Assembly: GCA_902773135.1 (NCBI GenBank)
Contig: CACYDP010000010.1
Coordinates: forward strand, 1-50,322
Length of the DNA stretch: 50,322 nucleotides
DNA from: an uncultured Ruminococcus sp.
Lineage (GTDB): Bacteria; Bacillota; Clostridia; Oscillospirales; Acutalibacteraceae
Direction: 5' to 3'
Numbering within the stretch: position 1 is the stretch's first letter; every line of letters starts with the position of its first letter. The translations under genes and the position numbers were made by a program. This document shows positions 33,785 through 43,264 of this stretch, piece after piece. The notes below the pieces were generated by a model. It saw only the letters and a list, made by a program, of their open reading frames with translations. It was not told the DNA's origin and did no database searches.

Positions 33785-35089
33785 TTATTCATCGTCTGTA
33801 TCATCTTCGTCGTATTCGTCATCTATGTATTCATCATCATCATTTTCATCATCTTCGTCATCAATGTATTCTTCTGTATCTTCATCATCATTGTTATCAT
33901 CATCAGCATCATCAACCGATTGGGTATCATCGTCAGTCAGATCGGATCCGCTGTCTGCTGAACCGTCTGTGAGGGCTTCCAGTTCTTCCACTCTTTCGGG
34001 GGTTGCCGATGCCATTGAATTGTTGATGAAAATGATCTCATCAATACCATTGTCCGTCAGATATTTTTTCAGATCAAAATCAATATCTCTGAAATCCATA
34101 ATGTGAGCTTCACTGTATGTATAAGCAATAAAAGGAGCAAAGGCATTTCCGTAAGATTCTTTGACAACCGCTATTTTTTTGCCGTTGCCATTGTTGTTTT
34201 TGGTGACAAGAAGAGGGGTGTCGCCGCCCAGAAATACACCGTAGGCATTGGAACCCTCTGCATAGCTGTGAATCAGCATATAATCCTGAGGATTTTCTCC
34301 ATCACTGTCATACAGCGTGGTGTCGATTTCGTCTTTGATTGTAAAGTATTCGACATAATCTTCTTTCAGAAGGGAGTCGTCAATATCATTGGAAAGACTT
34401 CCGTAATAACCGCTGATTTTGTTGGACTGCATATCATTCAGACTGAGATAATCAACGCCGGCACTGCGGCAGAAATCCTGATAGGCATAATAGGCAGCAC
34501 GTCCTGTCCAGTGGTGGTCAGTATTGAAATAAAGATATTCATCTCTGTGATGCATAATGGTATCAAAGGTATTGACACCGATCACATCGGCACTGTACGA
34601 ACTGCATACCGTGTTGAGATAGTCTTTTTGAGAAGATACTTTATCGCTGAATTTTTCCGGCAGCGTAACGCCGCAGTGGGTGGGAACAATCACATTATAG
34701 ACTTTGATGTCTTTTCCCAGGTAATTTTTGATGTCCGAAATGGCTTTCGCATAATCTTTTGCCAGAGATTCCCCGCCGCCGAAAAGTTCGTATGCCGTTC
34801 CGTTGTACACTAACAGTCCGTTAATCATTTCTCCCTCGCTGTCGGGGGTGGGGTCGGACAGTTCCGGTATGCTGCCGCTTTCTTTGTCATCGGTCGGTGC
34901 AGTGCTTTGTGCAGGCTGTGACGTTTCGGAAGAATTGGTTTCGGTATCGCTGATGCTGTCGGAAGAAACCGCCGCCGCTGTATCATCGGTATTTTTGGTG
35001 TCTGTGTCATTGGCAGAACAAGCAGAAAAAGACTGAAGAACCACAGCGGAAAGTAATAGGGACAATATGATTTTTGCTTTATTTTTCAT
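33785..35089 (-). CDS. DHHW/SGNH-type lipoprotein with acidic tail
   Basis: A 434-residue predicted lipoprotein. The N-terminal signal ends in a lipobox FSAC (Cys near residue 24), followed by a Ser/Thr/Asp-rich linker to about residue 85. The central domain (about 85-370) contains NTDHHWTGRAAYYAY, the mark of DHHW/AlgX-DltD-like SGNH-fold proteins, and a final GDTPLLVT...VKESYGNAFAPF block typical of the group. Such proteins often modify or acylate surface polymers, but no acyltransferase gene (MBOAT) is adjacent, so the role is open. The last 55 residues are almost all Asp, Glu, Asn and Tyr. AACAGGAG lies before the ATG. Confidence 0.82.
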   Translation of the reverse strand: MKNKAKIILSLLLSAVVLQSFSACSANDTDTKNTDDTAAAVSSDSISDTETNSSETSQPAQSTAPTDDKESGSIPELSDPTPDSEGEMINGLLVYNGTAYELFGGGESLAKDYAKAISDIKNYLGKDIKVYNVIVPTHCGVTLPEKFSDKVSSQKDYLNTVCSSYSADVIGVNTFDTIMHHRDEYLYFNTDHHWTGRAAYYAYQDFCRSAGVDYLSLNDMQSNKISGYYGSLSNDIDDSLLKEDYVEYFTIKDEIDTTLYDSDGENPQDYMLIHSYAEGSNAYGVFLGGDTPLLVTKNNNGNGKKIAVVKESYGNAFAPFIAYTYSEAHIMDFRDIDFDLKKYLTDNGIDEIIFINNSMASATPERVEELEALTDGSADSGSDLTDDDTQSVDDADDDNNDDEDTEEYIDDEDDENDDDEYIDDEYDEDDTDDE

Positions 35090-35112
35090 TTTAGTAACTC
35101 CTGTTAAAGTTT

Positions 35113-35157
35113 TAGAATCTGTTTAGCCCTGCAGTGCGAAGCTGCTAAACAGAATCT
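35113..35157. repeat. CTGTTT palindromic repeat in the lipoprotein leader
   Basis: GAATCTGTTTAGC (35113-35125) pairs with GCTAAACAGAATC, with one A-A mismatch, around a CCTGCAGTGCGAAGCT-like centre. It lies between the reverse-strand promoter (35184-35212) and the lipoprotein start, so it is transcribed in that leader. Confidence 0.7.
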
Positions 35158-35183
35158 TAATATGGTCAGGTATGACAGAATTT

Positions 35184-35212
35184 ATTATATCACAAGGTCA
35201 CGGCTGATTCAA
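35184..35212 (-). promoter_or_regulatory. Lipoprotein gene promoter
   Basis: On the reverse strand: TTGAAT (35212-35207), 17-bp spacer, perfect TATAAT (35189-35184). The leader to the ATG is about 90 nt. Confidence 0.7.
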
Positions 35213-35278
35213 TATGCAAGCACGAAAGAGAAAAATAAATTTTTTTACAAAAAAAGAACAAAAAAGTTTTATAAAAGT

Positions 35279-35307
35279 TTGCAAATACAATAAAAAAATG
35301 ATATAAT
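35279..35307 (+). promoter_or_regulatory. recJ-rel-dtd promoter
   Basis: TTGCAA (35279-35284), 17-bp spacer, perfect TATAAT (35302-35307), 35 bp before recJ. Confidence 0.78.
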
Positions 35308-35341
35308 GGGATATTACTAAATTACAGACAGGCGGTGGAAT

Positions 35342-37378
35342 ATGAAGAAATGGACAAAAGCAGAACTTGATAAAAATACGGTACGGGAGCTTCATCAGAA
35401 TTATGGGCTTCCGGTATTTACATCAATGCTTCTTGCGATCAGGAAAATCACTGAAAGAGAGGAAATCGAAACATTTTTTTCCGCACAGAATGAATTGTCC
35501 GATCCGTTTTTGATCAAGGATATGGATAAGGCGGTTGACCGTATCAGAACAGCAGTTACTTCTTGTCAGAAAATATGCGTCTATGGTGATTATGACTGTG
35601 ACGGAGTGACTTCGACAGCGATTCTGTATTCGTATCTGGAATCCGTATTTGCCGATGTGATTTACTATATTCCCGACAGAAATTCCGAGGGTTACGGAAT
35701 GAACAGAACCGCCATAGACAGGCTCAAGGCAGAGGGAGTTGAGCTGATCATCACGGTTGACAATGGTATTGCCGCTATTGATGAAATCGATTATGCCAAT
35801 TCGCTCGGTATCGATGTGGTGGTAACCGATCATCATAAACCGCTGGATATTCTGCCGAAAGCCGCTGCGGTAGTCAATCCCCACCGAACAGACGATACAT
35901 CGCCTTTCAAGGATTACTGCGGTGCCGGAATCGCTTTGAAAATAGCCGCCGCATTGGAAAATGACAGTTTTTCCATTATGGAAAATTATTCAGATCTTGC
36001 CGCTTTGGGTACGGTGGCAGATCTCGTTTCCATTAACGGTGAAAACAGAACAATTGTCAAAGCAGGTATGTTCAATCTGGAAAATACCGAAAGAATCGGA
36101 CTTAACAGTCTGATGGACAAAGCAGGGGTTTCCGACATCAATTCCGGAACGATCGGGTTCCGCATTGCACCAAGAATCAACGCAGCCGGAAGACTGGGGA
36201 CAGCGTATGATGCGGTCAAACTGTTTTTGACGGAAGATGAGGAACTGGCGGAAAAAACAGCCGAAAGGCTCCATCAACTCAATGCCGAGCGTCAGTCAAT
36301 AGAAGCGGACATTTACCGTCAGATCATCACGCAGACGGAAAACAATCCGTCACTCACGTATGATCGTGTGTTGGTACTGTCCTCAAAGGGCTGGAATACG
36401 GGTGTGATAGGAATTGTGTCCTCCAAGATCACCGAAAAATTCGGTAAGCCTTCGATTATAATTTCGGAGGACGGGGAGGTCTGCAAGGCATCGGGAAGAA
36501 GTGTGCCGGGATTTTCGCTGGTGGATGCCGTATTTGCCTGTTCGGAATATCTTGAAAAATTCGGCGGTCACCCGATGGCTGTCGGATTCAGCATTAAAAA
36601 GAACAATATCGGCATTTTTAAAAAGGCGATTAACGATTACGCCAACCGGTTTGACCGCATGCCGCTGGCAAACATCAACCTGGACTGTTATCTGAATCCC
36701 GATACCCTGAATCTTGATATGGTTCGTCAGCTGAAAGAATTTGAACCGTTTGGACTGGGAAATCCAAAACCTTTATTCGGGCTGAACAATATGAAACTTG
36801 ACAGGATTATTCCTCTTTCAGAGGGCAAACATCTGAAACTTGCCGTTTCCAGAGGCAAAACCAGACTGAATATCCTGAAATTTTCAACCACACCCGATGA
36901 GTTTCCTTACAGTGAGGGTGACGAACTGGATTTTGCCGTGAATATCGACATTAACGTCTATCAGGGGAGGGAGAGCCTTTCATTTAACATCAAAGATATG
37001 CGTTTTTCGGGTTTTGACACGGAAAAGGCAATGTATGAAATACAGGATTATGAACAATATCAAAAGGGGATCATTCCAAAACATTTCGGGGCAGATTACT
37101 ATCCGTCAAGAAGTGAATTTGCAGCTGTATATGTTTTTCTGAAAAACAATCCCAAGCCAATGTATTCGCCCGACAGCCTGATTGGCAAAATCGGCAGCCG
37201 GTCATTAGGAGCTTTTAAACTTTTCATCATACTTGATATTATGCGGGAACTGCATCTGATCGATTATGCGAGAGATGCGGATCGTATGAACATCAATATT
37301 CGTGACGTGAACGGAAAAGTGGATCTGAACGCATCACGCGTTTATCAAAAATTAAAGGAGGATACAGAAAATGCCTGA
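35342..37378 (+). CDS. recJ: Single-stranded-DNA exonuclease RecJ
   Basis: A 5'-3' single-strand exonuclease of recombination and mismatch repair. The DHH core shows VYGDYDCDGVTSTAIL (motif I), VDNGIAAIDE, VVTDHHKPLD (motif III, DHH) and GAGIALKIAAAL. The DHHA1 domain carries GRSVPGFSLVDA and KFGGHPMAVGFSI. An OB-fold follows (about 460-560). About 100 further residues (with YPSRSEFAAVYVFLKNNPK) form a C-terminal extension seen in many Firmicutes RecJ proteins. Length 678. GGCGGTGG lies before ATG 35342. It overlaps the next gene by 8 bp. Confidence 0.95.
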   Translation: MKKWTKAELDKNTVRELHQNYGLPVFTSMLLAIRKITEREEIETFFSAQNELSDPFLIKDMDKAVDRIRTAVTSCQKICVYGDYDCDGVTSTAILYSYLESVFADVIYYIPDRNSEGYGMNRTAIDRLKAEGVELIITVDNGIAAIDEIDYANSLGIDVVVTDHHKPLDILPKAAAVVNPHRTDDTSPFKDYCGAGIALKIAAALENDSFSIMENYSDLAALGTVADLVSINGENRTIVKAGMFNLENTERIGLNSLMDKAGVSDINSGTIGFRIAPRINAAGRLGTAYDAVKLFLTEDEELAEKTAERLHQLNAERQSIEADIYRQIITQTENNPSLTYDRVLVLSSKGWNTGVIGIVSSKITEKFGKPSIIISEDGEVCKASGRSVPGFSLVDAVFACSEYLEKFGGHPMAVGFSIKKNNIGIFKKAINDYANRFDRMPLANINLDCYLNPDTLNLDMVRQLKEFEPFGLGNPKPLFGLNNMKLDRIIPLSEGKHLKLAVSRGKTRLNILKFSTTPDEFPYSEGDELDFAVNIDINVYQGRESLSFNIKDMRFSGFDTEKAMYEIQDYEQYQKGIIPKHFGADYYPSRSEFAAVYVFLKNNPKPMYSPDSLIGKIGSRSLGAFKLFIILDIMRELHLIDYARDADRMNINIRDVNGKVDLNASRVYQKLKEDTENA

Positions 37379-39548
37379 ACGACTGAAATTTTATCAGGAT
37401 TACCATGAACTTGTCGAATTGATGAAAAAGAGTGATCACACGTATAATTTGGAACTGATTGAAAAGGCTTATCTTTTTGCGGAAAAAATGCATGGCGATC
37501 AGCGTCGAGCCTCGGGTATTCCCTATATTCTTCATCCGACCTCTGTTGCCTGTATTCTGGCGGAACTCGGTATGGATTCCGAGTCCGTTACGGCGGCACT
37601 TCTTCATGATGTGGTGGAAGATACCCCCGTGACGTTGGAAGAGGTTACAAAAATGTTTGGTGCCGAAATTGCGGGACTGATTGACGGCGTTACCAAACTC
37701 GGCAAAATCCCGTATTCGTCCCGTGAGGAACAGCAGGCGGAAAATATCAGAAAAATGCTGATTGCGATGTCAAATGACATTCGTGTTATCATCATTAAGC
37801 TGGCTGACAGACTGCATAATATGCGGACGATCGACTGTATGAAAGAACAGCACCGCCGTGACAAAGCTCTCGAAGTGATGGAAGTGTATGCACCAATCGC
37901 TCACAGACTGGGTATTCGTGCCCTTAAGGAAGAACTGGAAGATCTTTCGATACGCTATCTGGACCCCGTAGGTTATTCTGAAATCGAAAAGCAGTTGGAA
38001 AGCAAGAGCAAGGATCGTCTGAACTTTGTTTCGCAGATCAAGCAGAATGTTTACGACCGCCTGAAAGATAAGGTGAAAAATGTCTATATCGAAGGAAGAG
38101 TCAAGAGTATTCACGGCATTTACAAAAAGACCTTTATGAAAGGCCGTACCATGGATCAGATCTACGATATATTTGCGGTGCGTGTGATTGTTGACAGTGT
38201 GGAAGACTGTTATAACGTTCTGGGTGTGGTACACGATATTTTTAAGCCCCTTCCCAACCGCTTCAAAGATTATATCTCAACCCCCAAGCCCAATATGTAC
38301 CAGTCACTTCATACCACCGTGATCGGCAAAGAGGGAATTCCTTTTGAAATTCAGATCAGAACGTGGGAAATGCATTATACCGCCGAATATGGTATAGCGG
38401 CTCACTGGAAGTATAAAGAGGGCATCACCAAGAGGGATTCACTGGACGAACGTCTGGCGTGGATCCGCAAAATGCTGGAAAACCAGAGTGACAACGATTC
38501 TACCGATATTGTACGTACTATCAAAATGGATCTTGTACCCGAAGAAGTGTTTGTGTTTACACCGAAAGGCGATGTGATCAATCTGCCCACAGGTGCTACA
38601 ACGATTGATGTAGCATATGCGATTCACAGCGAAGTCGGCAACAGAATGATCGGTGCGAAAGTCGATAAGAGAATCGTACCGATCGACTACAAAGTCAAAA
38701 CAGGTGAAATTGTCGAAATTATCACCACCAAGGAAAGTGGCGGTCCGAAACGTGACTGGCTGAATATTGTACGCACAAGTGAAGCAAGAAGCAAAATCAG
38801 ACTGTGGTTCAAACGTGAAAAGCGTGATGAAAATATCGCTGAAGGCAAGGCACAGCTGGAGGCGGAATTCAAGCGGCTCAACATCACTGTTCCCGAAAAG
38901 GAAATGCCCGAGTTTCTTTCGGATATTATGCGTCGTCAGAACTGCAGTACGCTGGAAGATTTTTATGCCTCCATCGGATACGGCGGTGTGCAGCTGTGGA
39001 GAATTCTTCCGAGAATCAAGGAAGAGTATTTCAAAAAATATACCGCAGCAGAACCCGCTCCGATCGTGATCAAGGAACCTGTCAAAAAGAAAGTCAGCGG
39101 AGGAGTGCATATTGAAGGCATTGATGACTGTCTTGTCAAATATTCACGCTGCTGCAATCCTTTGCCGGGAGATGATATTATCGGTTTTATTACAAGAGGG
39201 TACGGCGTATCGATTCATAAAAAGAACTGTACCAATGTGCCGAAAGACATTGACAAAGCAGAAGAACCGGATAGATGGGTGAAAGCCCAATGGGCAGACA
39301 CCGTGGAACACGAAACTTTCCAGTCCACGCTCCAGATCACTGCAACCGACCGGACGGGACTGCTTGCCGATATTACCAATCATCTTTCCTCTATGCATTT
39401 ATTTATCCATAATCTGAATTCCCGTGAAAGCAAAACAGGAATGGCTGTGATTGAGATTACGATTACCGTCAATGGTATCAATCACCTCAAATCCGTTATC
39501 GGTCGTCTGAGCAACATTAACGGGATTGTATCCATAGGAAGAAGCTGA
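37371..39548 (+). CDS. rel: RelA/SpoT family (p)ppGpp synthetase/hydrolase
   Basis: A 725-residue bifunctional stringent-response enzyme. The hydrolase domain keeps the HD motif in LLHDVVEDTPVT and KLADRLHNMRT. The synthetase domain (about 190-330) has GRVKSIHGIYKK, DIFAVRVIVD and YQSLHTTVIG. TGS (VFTPKGDVINLPTGATTIDVAY) and C-terminal helical, zinc-finger-like (RCCNPLPGDDIIGF) and ACT domains follow. Both catalytic halves look intact, so synthesis and breakdown of (p)ppGpp are expected. AAAGGAGG lies before ATG 37371, inside the end of recJ; recJ-rel-dtd is a conserved Firmicutes order. Confidence 0.97.
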   Translation: MPERLKFYQDYHELVELMKKSDHTYNLELIEKAYLFAEKMHGDQRRASGIPYILHPTSVACILAELGMDSESVTAALLHDVVEDTPVTLEEVTKMFGAEIAGLIDGVTKLGKIPYSSREEQQAENIRKMLIAMSNDIRVIIIKLADRLHNMRTIDCMKEQHRRDKALEVMEVYAPIAHRLGIRALKEELEDLSIRYLDPVGYSEIEKQLESKSKDRLNFVSQIKQNVYDRLKDKVKNVYIEGRVKSIHGIYKKTFMKGRTMDQIYDIFAVRVIVDSVEDCYNVLGVVHDIFKPLPNRFKDYISTPKPNMYQSLHTTVIGKEGIPFEIQIRTWEMHYTAEYGIAAHWKYKEGITKRDSLDERLAWIRKMLENQSDNDSTDIVRTIKMDLVPEEVFVFTPKGDVINLPTGATTIDVAYAIHSEVGNRMIGAKVDKRIVPIDYKVKTGEIVEIITTKESGGPKRDWLNIVRTSEARSKIRLWFKREKRDENIAEGKAQLEAEFKRLNITVPEKEMPEFLSDIMRRQNCSTLEDFYASIGYGGVQLWRILPRIKEEYFKKYTAAEPAPIVIKEPVKKKVSGGVHIEGIDDCLVKYSRCCNPLPGDDIIGFITRGYGVSIHKKNCTNVPKDIDKAEEPDRWVKAQWADTVEHETFQSTLQITATDRTGLLADITNHLSSMHLFIHNLNSRESKTGMAVIEITITVNGINHLKSVIGRLSNINGIVSIGRS

Positions 39549-39554
39549 TGATTG

Positions 39555-40007
39555 ATGAAAGCTGTTATACAAAGAGTGCGGAATGCCGAGGTGCAGGTGG
39601 ACGGCAGTACGGTAGGGAGCATTTCGGAAGGATTTTTGATCCTGCTCGGTGTGGAGCAGGGCGATACCGAAAAAGATGCCGAAAAACTCAGTGCCAAAAT
39701 TGCGGTACTGCGGGTGTTTTCGGACGAAAATGACAAAATGAATTTATCGGTCAAAGAGATAGACGGAGAAATACTGGTGGTATCTCAGTTTACGCTTTGT
39801 GCCAAATGCAGAAAAGGCAGGCGGCCTGATTTTACCTCAGCTGCCCGTCCTGAAACGGCTGAACCGCTGTATGAATATTTTTGTGACTGTTTAAAAACCA
39901 ACGGTGTCCGTCACATCGAAAAGGGCATTTTCGGAGCAGATATGAAGGTGTCGCTGCTGAATGACGGACCTGTTACGATTTTGCTGGATTCGCACGAACT
40001 GGCATAA
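39555..40007 (+). CDS. dtd: D-aminoacyl-tRNA deacylase
   Basis: Removes D-amino acids and glycine wrongly attached to tRNA. The 150-residue protein starts MKAVIQRVRNAEVQVDG and has the two active-site motifs LVVSQFTLCA and the cross-dimer Gly-Pro in NDGPVTILLDS. Start ATG 39555 matches the family N-terminus; an in-frame TTG at 39552 is adjacent. It lies 6 bp after rel and is probably co-transcribed with it. Confidence 0.95.
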   Translation: MKAVIQRVRNAEVQVDGSTVGSISEGFLILLGVEQGDTEKDAEKLSAKIAVLRVFSDENDKMNLSVKEIDGEILVVSQFTLCAKCRKGRRPDFTSAARPETAEPLYEYFCDCLKTNGVRHIEKGIFGADMKVSLLNDGPVTILLDSHELA

Positions 40008-40038
40008 GCTCTTGGCAGTGTGCGGATTTTTGGCAAAT

Positions 40039-40063
40039 TTCAAATAGGAAACAGGTTCTGAGC
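40039..40063. repeat. CTGTTT palindromic repeat, right half
   Basis: ATAGGAAACAGGTTCTGA is nearly identical to the right arm of the full copy at 25351-25399. It lies in the 92-bp gap between dtd and the metallo-hydrolase gene. Confidence 0.6.
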
Positions 40064-40099
40064 TTGATCAGAATGATGAATGACGAAGGAGAATTTGTT

Positions 40100-40741
40100 G
40101 TGATAAATACAGAATGTTATGATCTTGCCTCCAATTGTTATTTTGTGACGGACACAGAGGACAATGCCGCTCTGGTGATAGACCCCGGTTCTCCGTCGGA
40201 GAAACTGCAAAAAAGAATCGATGATTTTGGTGCTGAAAAACTGCAATATATTCTTTTGACGCACGGACATTATGACCATATCGGCAATGCGGCGGCTCTC
40301 AAAGCCCGCTATCCTCACGCTGTGATTGTCATAGGCGAAAAAGATGCTGCCTTTACCCATAACGATGCCCTGAATCTTTCGCTTTTCAGACCCAATAAGG
40401 TAACGCATTTTGATGCGGACAAGACCGTGAAGGATGGTGATGTACTTGCCTTTGGAAAAGACAGCATCGAAGTGCTGGCAACACCGGGGCATACTGCCGG
40501 CAGTGTCTGTTATCTGCTCGGCGGCAATCTCTATACGGGTGACACCATTATGAAGAGAACAACCGGCAGAACGGATTTTCCGACGGGAAACAGCCGTGAT
40601 ATGTTTGATTCGGTGCAGAGGATCGCTGCCCTCGAGGGAAATTTACATCTTTACTGCGGTCACGGGGAAGATTCTTCTCTGGACTTTGAAAGAGCCAATA
40701 ATATTTTTATGGGAAATGTGTTCTATGACGATTTATATTAA
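40100..40741 (+). CDS. MBL-fold metallo-hydrolase
   Basis: A 213-residue metallo-beta-lactamase-fold protein of the glyoxalase II-like type. Metal ligands are visible: THGHYDHIGNA (HxHxDH), a later His in TPGHTAGSVCY, an Asp in LYTGDTI and a His in YCGHGEDS. Its closest kin are small hydroxyacylglutathione-hydrolase-like proteins, but the substrate is unknown. I prefer GTG 40100, since AAGGAG (40086-40091) is 8 nt upstream; an in-frame TTG at 40064 would add 12 residues. Its end overlaps hemZ by 17 bp. Confidence 0.85.
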   Translation: MINTECYDLASNCYFVTDTEDNAALVIDPGSPSEKLQKRIDDFGAEKLQYILLTHGHYDHIGNAAALKARYPHAVIVIGEKDAAFTHNDALNLSLFRPNKVTHFDADKTVKDGDVLAFGKDSIEVLATPGHTAGSVCYLLGGNLYTGDTIMKRTTGRTDFPTGNSRDMFDSVQRIAALEGNLHLYCGHGEDSSLDFERANNIFMGNVFYDDLY

Positions 40742-42221
40742 CAATCATAGTTTTCACTATGAAATAGAAAAATTGGTGCGTTTGTTTTTTCCGAACGAAA
40801 AACTGACGGTACTGGAAAATACAGCGGTACGGGAAATGCCGTACATTGATACGGTGCTGGAAAATGCCGGCGGTACAGAGAGTGTGTTTGTCAGTATCCG
40901 AACGGATGATTTTTCCGAAAGTGCCCGCCGGGAAATTGACCGCCGTGCAGACGACCCCGAAAAAAATGCCGAACGCACGATGGCAGCGGTCTTGTACGAA
41001 TTGCTGGTGAAAATGACGGGCAGACCGCAGCCATGGGGTATTCTGACGGGTGTCCGGCCGATTAAACTTTTCAGACGTTTTGCGGAGAAGAACGGCACAC
41101 AATATGCAAAAGATTTTTTCCGGAACCAATTTTTTGTTTCCGAAGAAAAAACCGATCTTTGTGCCCTTACCGAAACATATGAAAAGAAAATACTGTCGCT
41201 GAGCCGTCCGGATTCTTTCAGTCTTTATGTGTCCATACCGTTTTGTCCGTCAAGATGTTCGTACTGCTCCTTTGTTTCCCAGTCGATCGCCGGTGCTGAA
41301 AAACTGATACAGCCTTATTTTGATTTATTGTGCCGGGAAATTGCCTATACTGCCGATATTGTCCGACAGCATCAGCTGCGTCTGGAAAGCGTTTATATCG
41401 GCGGGGGAACGCCCACAACGCTGAATGCCCGTCAGCTTTTTGAACTGATCGGCACGATCAAACAGCATTTCGATATGTCGACCTGCCGTGAATTCACCGT
41501 AGAGGCAGGAAGACCCGATACCATTGACGAAGAGAAACTGACGGCGATTTTAAACGGCGGCGTGGATCGTATCAGCATTAATCCTCAGACACTCAATGAC
41601 GAAGTGCTGAAGATCATCGGCAGAAAACATACCGCCGCACAAATGATGGAAGCATACCGTCTGGCACGTAACTTGGGTTTCCGTCATATCAATACCGACC
41701 TCATCGCAGGACTTCCGGGAGATAGTACGCAAGGTTTTATCGACACGCTTGACCGTATCTGTGAGATGAACCCCGAAAGCATCACGGTACATACACTTTC
41801 GATGAAACGTTCTTCCAACCTGACCAAACAGGGAACCAATATTGCCGTCGGAAAAGAATCGCAGGCAGCGGCAATGCTGAGATACTGCGAGAAAAAATTG
41901 ACCGAATGTGCCTATCACCCGTATTACCTGTATCGTCAGACACGTATGGAGGGCAATCTGGAAAATGTCGGCTGGTCTAAAGAGGGCTATGACGGCATAT
42001 ACAATGTTTATGTAATGGACGAAACTCACACGGTTCTGGGCTGCGGTGCCGGTGCGGTATCAAAACTGAAAGACCCCCGTGATGATAGCTTGAAACGAAT
42101 ATTCAATTATAAATATCCGTATGAATATATCAACGGATTTGATGAAATGCTTAACAGGAAACAGCAGGTGATCAATTTTTATGATGAATTATCTGAATAC
42201 TTATCGCAGGTATGCGTGTGA
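40725..42221 (+). CDS. hemZ: Radical-SAM coproporphyrinogen dehydrogenase HemZ-type
   Basis: A 498-residue radical-SAM enzyme. After an N-terminal domain (about 1-160) comes SIPFCPSRCSYCSFVSQ with the Cx3Cx2C [4Fe-4S] motif, then SVYIGGGTPTTL, EFTVEAGRPDTI and HINTDLIAGLPGDS. This layout is that of HemZ, related to oxygen-independent coproporphyrinogen III oxidase HemN; several HemN-like proteins turned out to have other roles, so the reaction is not certain. No other haem genes are in the window. ATG 40725 lies inside the preceding gene. The next gene starts 41 bp before its stop. Confidence 0.85.
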   Translation: MTIYINNHSFHYEIEKLVRLFFPNEKLTVLENTAVREMPYIDTVLENAGGTESVFVSIRTDDFSESARREIDRRADDPEKNAERTMAAVLYELLVKMTGRPQPWGILTGVRPIKLFRRFAEKNGTQYAKDFFRNQFFVSEEKTDLCALTETYEKKILSLSRPDSFSLYVSIPFCPSRCSYCSFVSQSIAGAEKLIQPYFDLLCREIAYTADIVRQHQLRLESVYIGGGTPTTLNARQLFELIGTIKQHFDMSTCREFTVEAGRPDTIDEEKLTAILNGGVDRISINPQTLNDEVLKIIGRKHTAAQMMEAYRLARNLGFRHINTDLIAGLPGDSTQGFIDTLDRICEMNPESITVHTLSMKRSSNLTKQGTNIAVGKESQAAAMLRYCEKKLTECAYHPYYLYRQTRMEGNLENVGWSKEGYDGIYNVYVMDETHTVLGCGAGAVSKLKDPRDDSLKRIFNYKYPYEYINGFDEMLNRKQQVINFYDELSEYLSQVCV

Positions 42222-43143
42222 CATCGGCAGAATCAACCGTGAAGCCGGGAATGACCCTGCTGCCTTTGTCAATATGACCGAAAGTGTCTATGCCTATGAT
42301 TTGCAGCTGATTGTGGAACAGGTTCTGGCAATGAAAAATGACCGCCATATTATTTTGCTGTCAGGACCGTCAAGCAGCGGCAAAACCACAACGGCAAAAA
42401 AACTGTGCGATGCGTTTTTGCAAAAAGGGGTAGACCCTAAATTGATCTCTATGGACGATTTTTATCTGGGAGAGGCAAATGTGAAGCGGCTTCCGGACGG
42501 AAAACCCGATTTTGAATCCGTGGAAGCACTGGATATTCCGCTGATCAGGCAAAGTATCAGACTTTTAGCGGAAACGGGGGAATGTGTGATACCGAAATAT
42601 GATTTCAAAAAAAGCTGCCGTGCCGATGAAACAGAAGTGATCACACTCCGTAAGGACTCGGTAATTATTATGGAAGGGATTCACGCACTGAACCCCATTT
42701 TCAGTGATGATGTGTCCGGCAATGCGGTCAGCAAGATCTATGTCAGCGTCAAGCAGGGAATCAAAGACAATGAAGATTATATCCTCACTAATCGTGAAAT
42801 CAGACTGATCAGACGGTTGGTGCGTGATCATCAATTCAGAAAAACAGACCCCGAAACGATGATCGGTATGTGGCAGAGTGTGGTGGACGGAGAAAAAAAA
42901 TATATCCGTCCTTATCGCTATACCAGCGATTTTACCGTTAATTCCATTCACATTTATGAGCCTTGCGTGATGAAAAACCATGCCTTGCAGCTCCTTGAAA
43001 TGATTGGCAGCAGCCATACGCAGTATGCCTTTGCACGTCATCTGATCTCGGCTCTGGAATCTTTTAAAGAAATTGATGTATCGCTTGTTCCCGAAAATTC
43101 GCTGATGAGAGAGTTTTTAGGCGACGGAATATACAATTATTGA
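42181..43143 (+). CDS. Uridine kinase-like nucleoside kinase
   Basis: A 320-residue P-loop kinase. The Walker A loop is in ILLSGPSSSGKTTTAKKL (about residues 58-75); SMDDFYLGE and the adjacent acidic region follow, and VIIMEGIHALNP is the Walker B-like strand. The fold is phosphoribulokinase/uridine-kinase type. Related proteins in Firmicutes are fused to a TGS-like N-terminus; this one is shorter. The substrate is probably a nucleoside but unproven. ATG 42181 (ATG 42184 also possible) overlaps hemZ by 41 bp; AGGTGAT upstream supports a start here. Confidence 0.82.
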   Translation: MMNYLNTYRRYACDIGRINREAGNDPAAFVNMTESVYAYDLQLIVEQVLAMKNDRHIILLSGPSSSGKTTTAKKLCDAFLQKGVDPKLISMDDFYLGEANVKRLPDGKPDFESVEALDIPLIRQSIRLLAETGECVIPKYDFKKSCRADETEVITLRKDSVIIMEGIHALNPIFSDDVSGNAVSKIYVSVKQGIKDNEDYILTNREIRLIRRLVRDHQFRKTDPETMIGMWQSVVDGEKKYIRPYRYTSDFTVNSIHIYEPCVMKNHALQLLEMIGSSHTQYAFARHLISALESFKEIDVSLVPENSLMREFLGDGIYNY

Positions 43144-43187
43144 ACCGTTGTTTTAAAAAGTTTGTATTGTGAATTAGATTAAAATCC

Positions 43188-43216
43188 TTGAAGATGAATC
43201 ATAAAGATGGTATAAT
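43188..43216 (+). promoter_or_regulatory. Promoter of the zinc-ribbon gene
   Basis: TTGAAG (43188-43193), 17-bp spacer, perfect TATAAT (43211-43216), 48 bp before the start. It may also serve the genes that follow. Confidence 0.72.
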
Positions 43217-43264
43217 CAGTAAAAGCGGCTTTGCCGTTAAAATGACGAAAAGGAGATTTGAATT

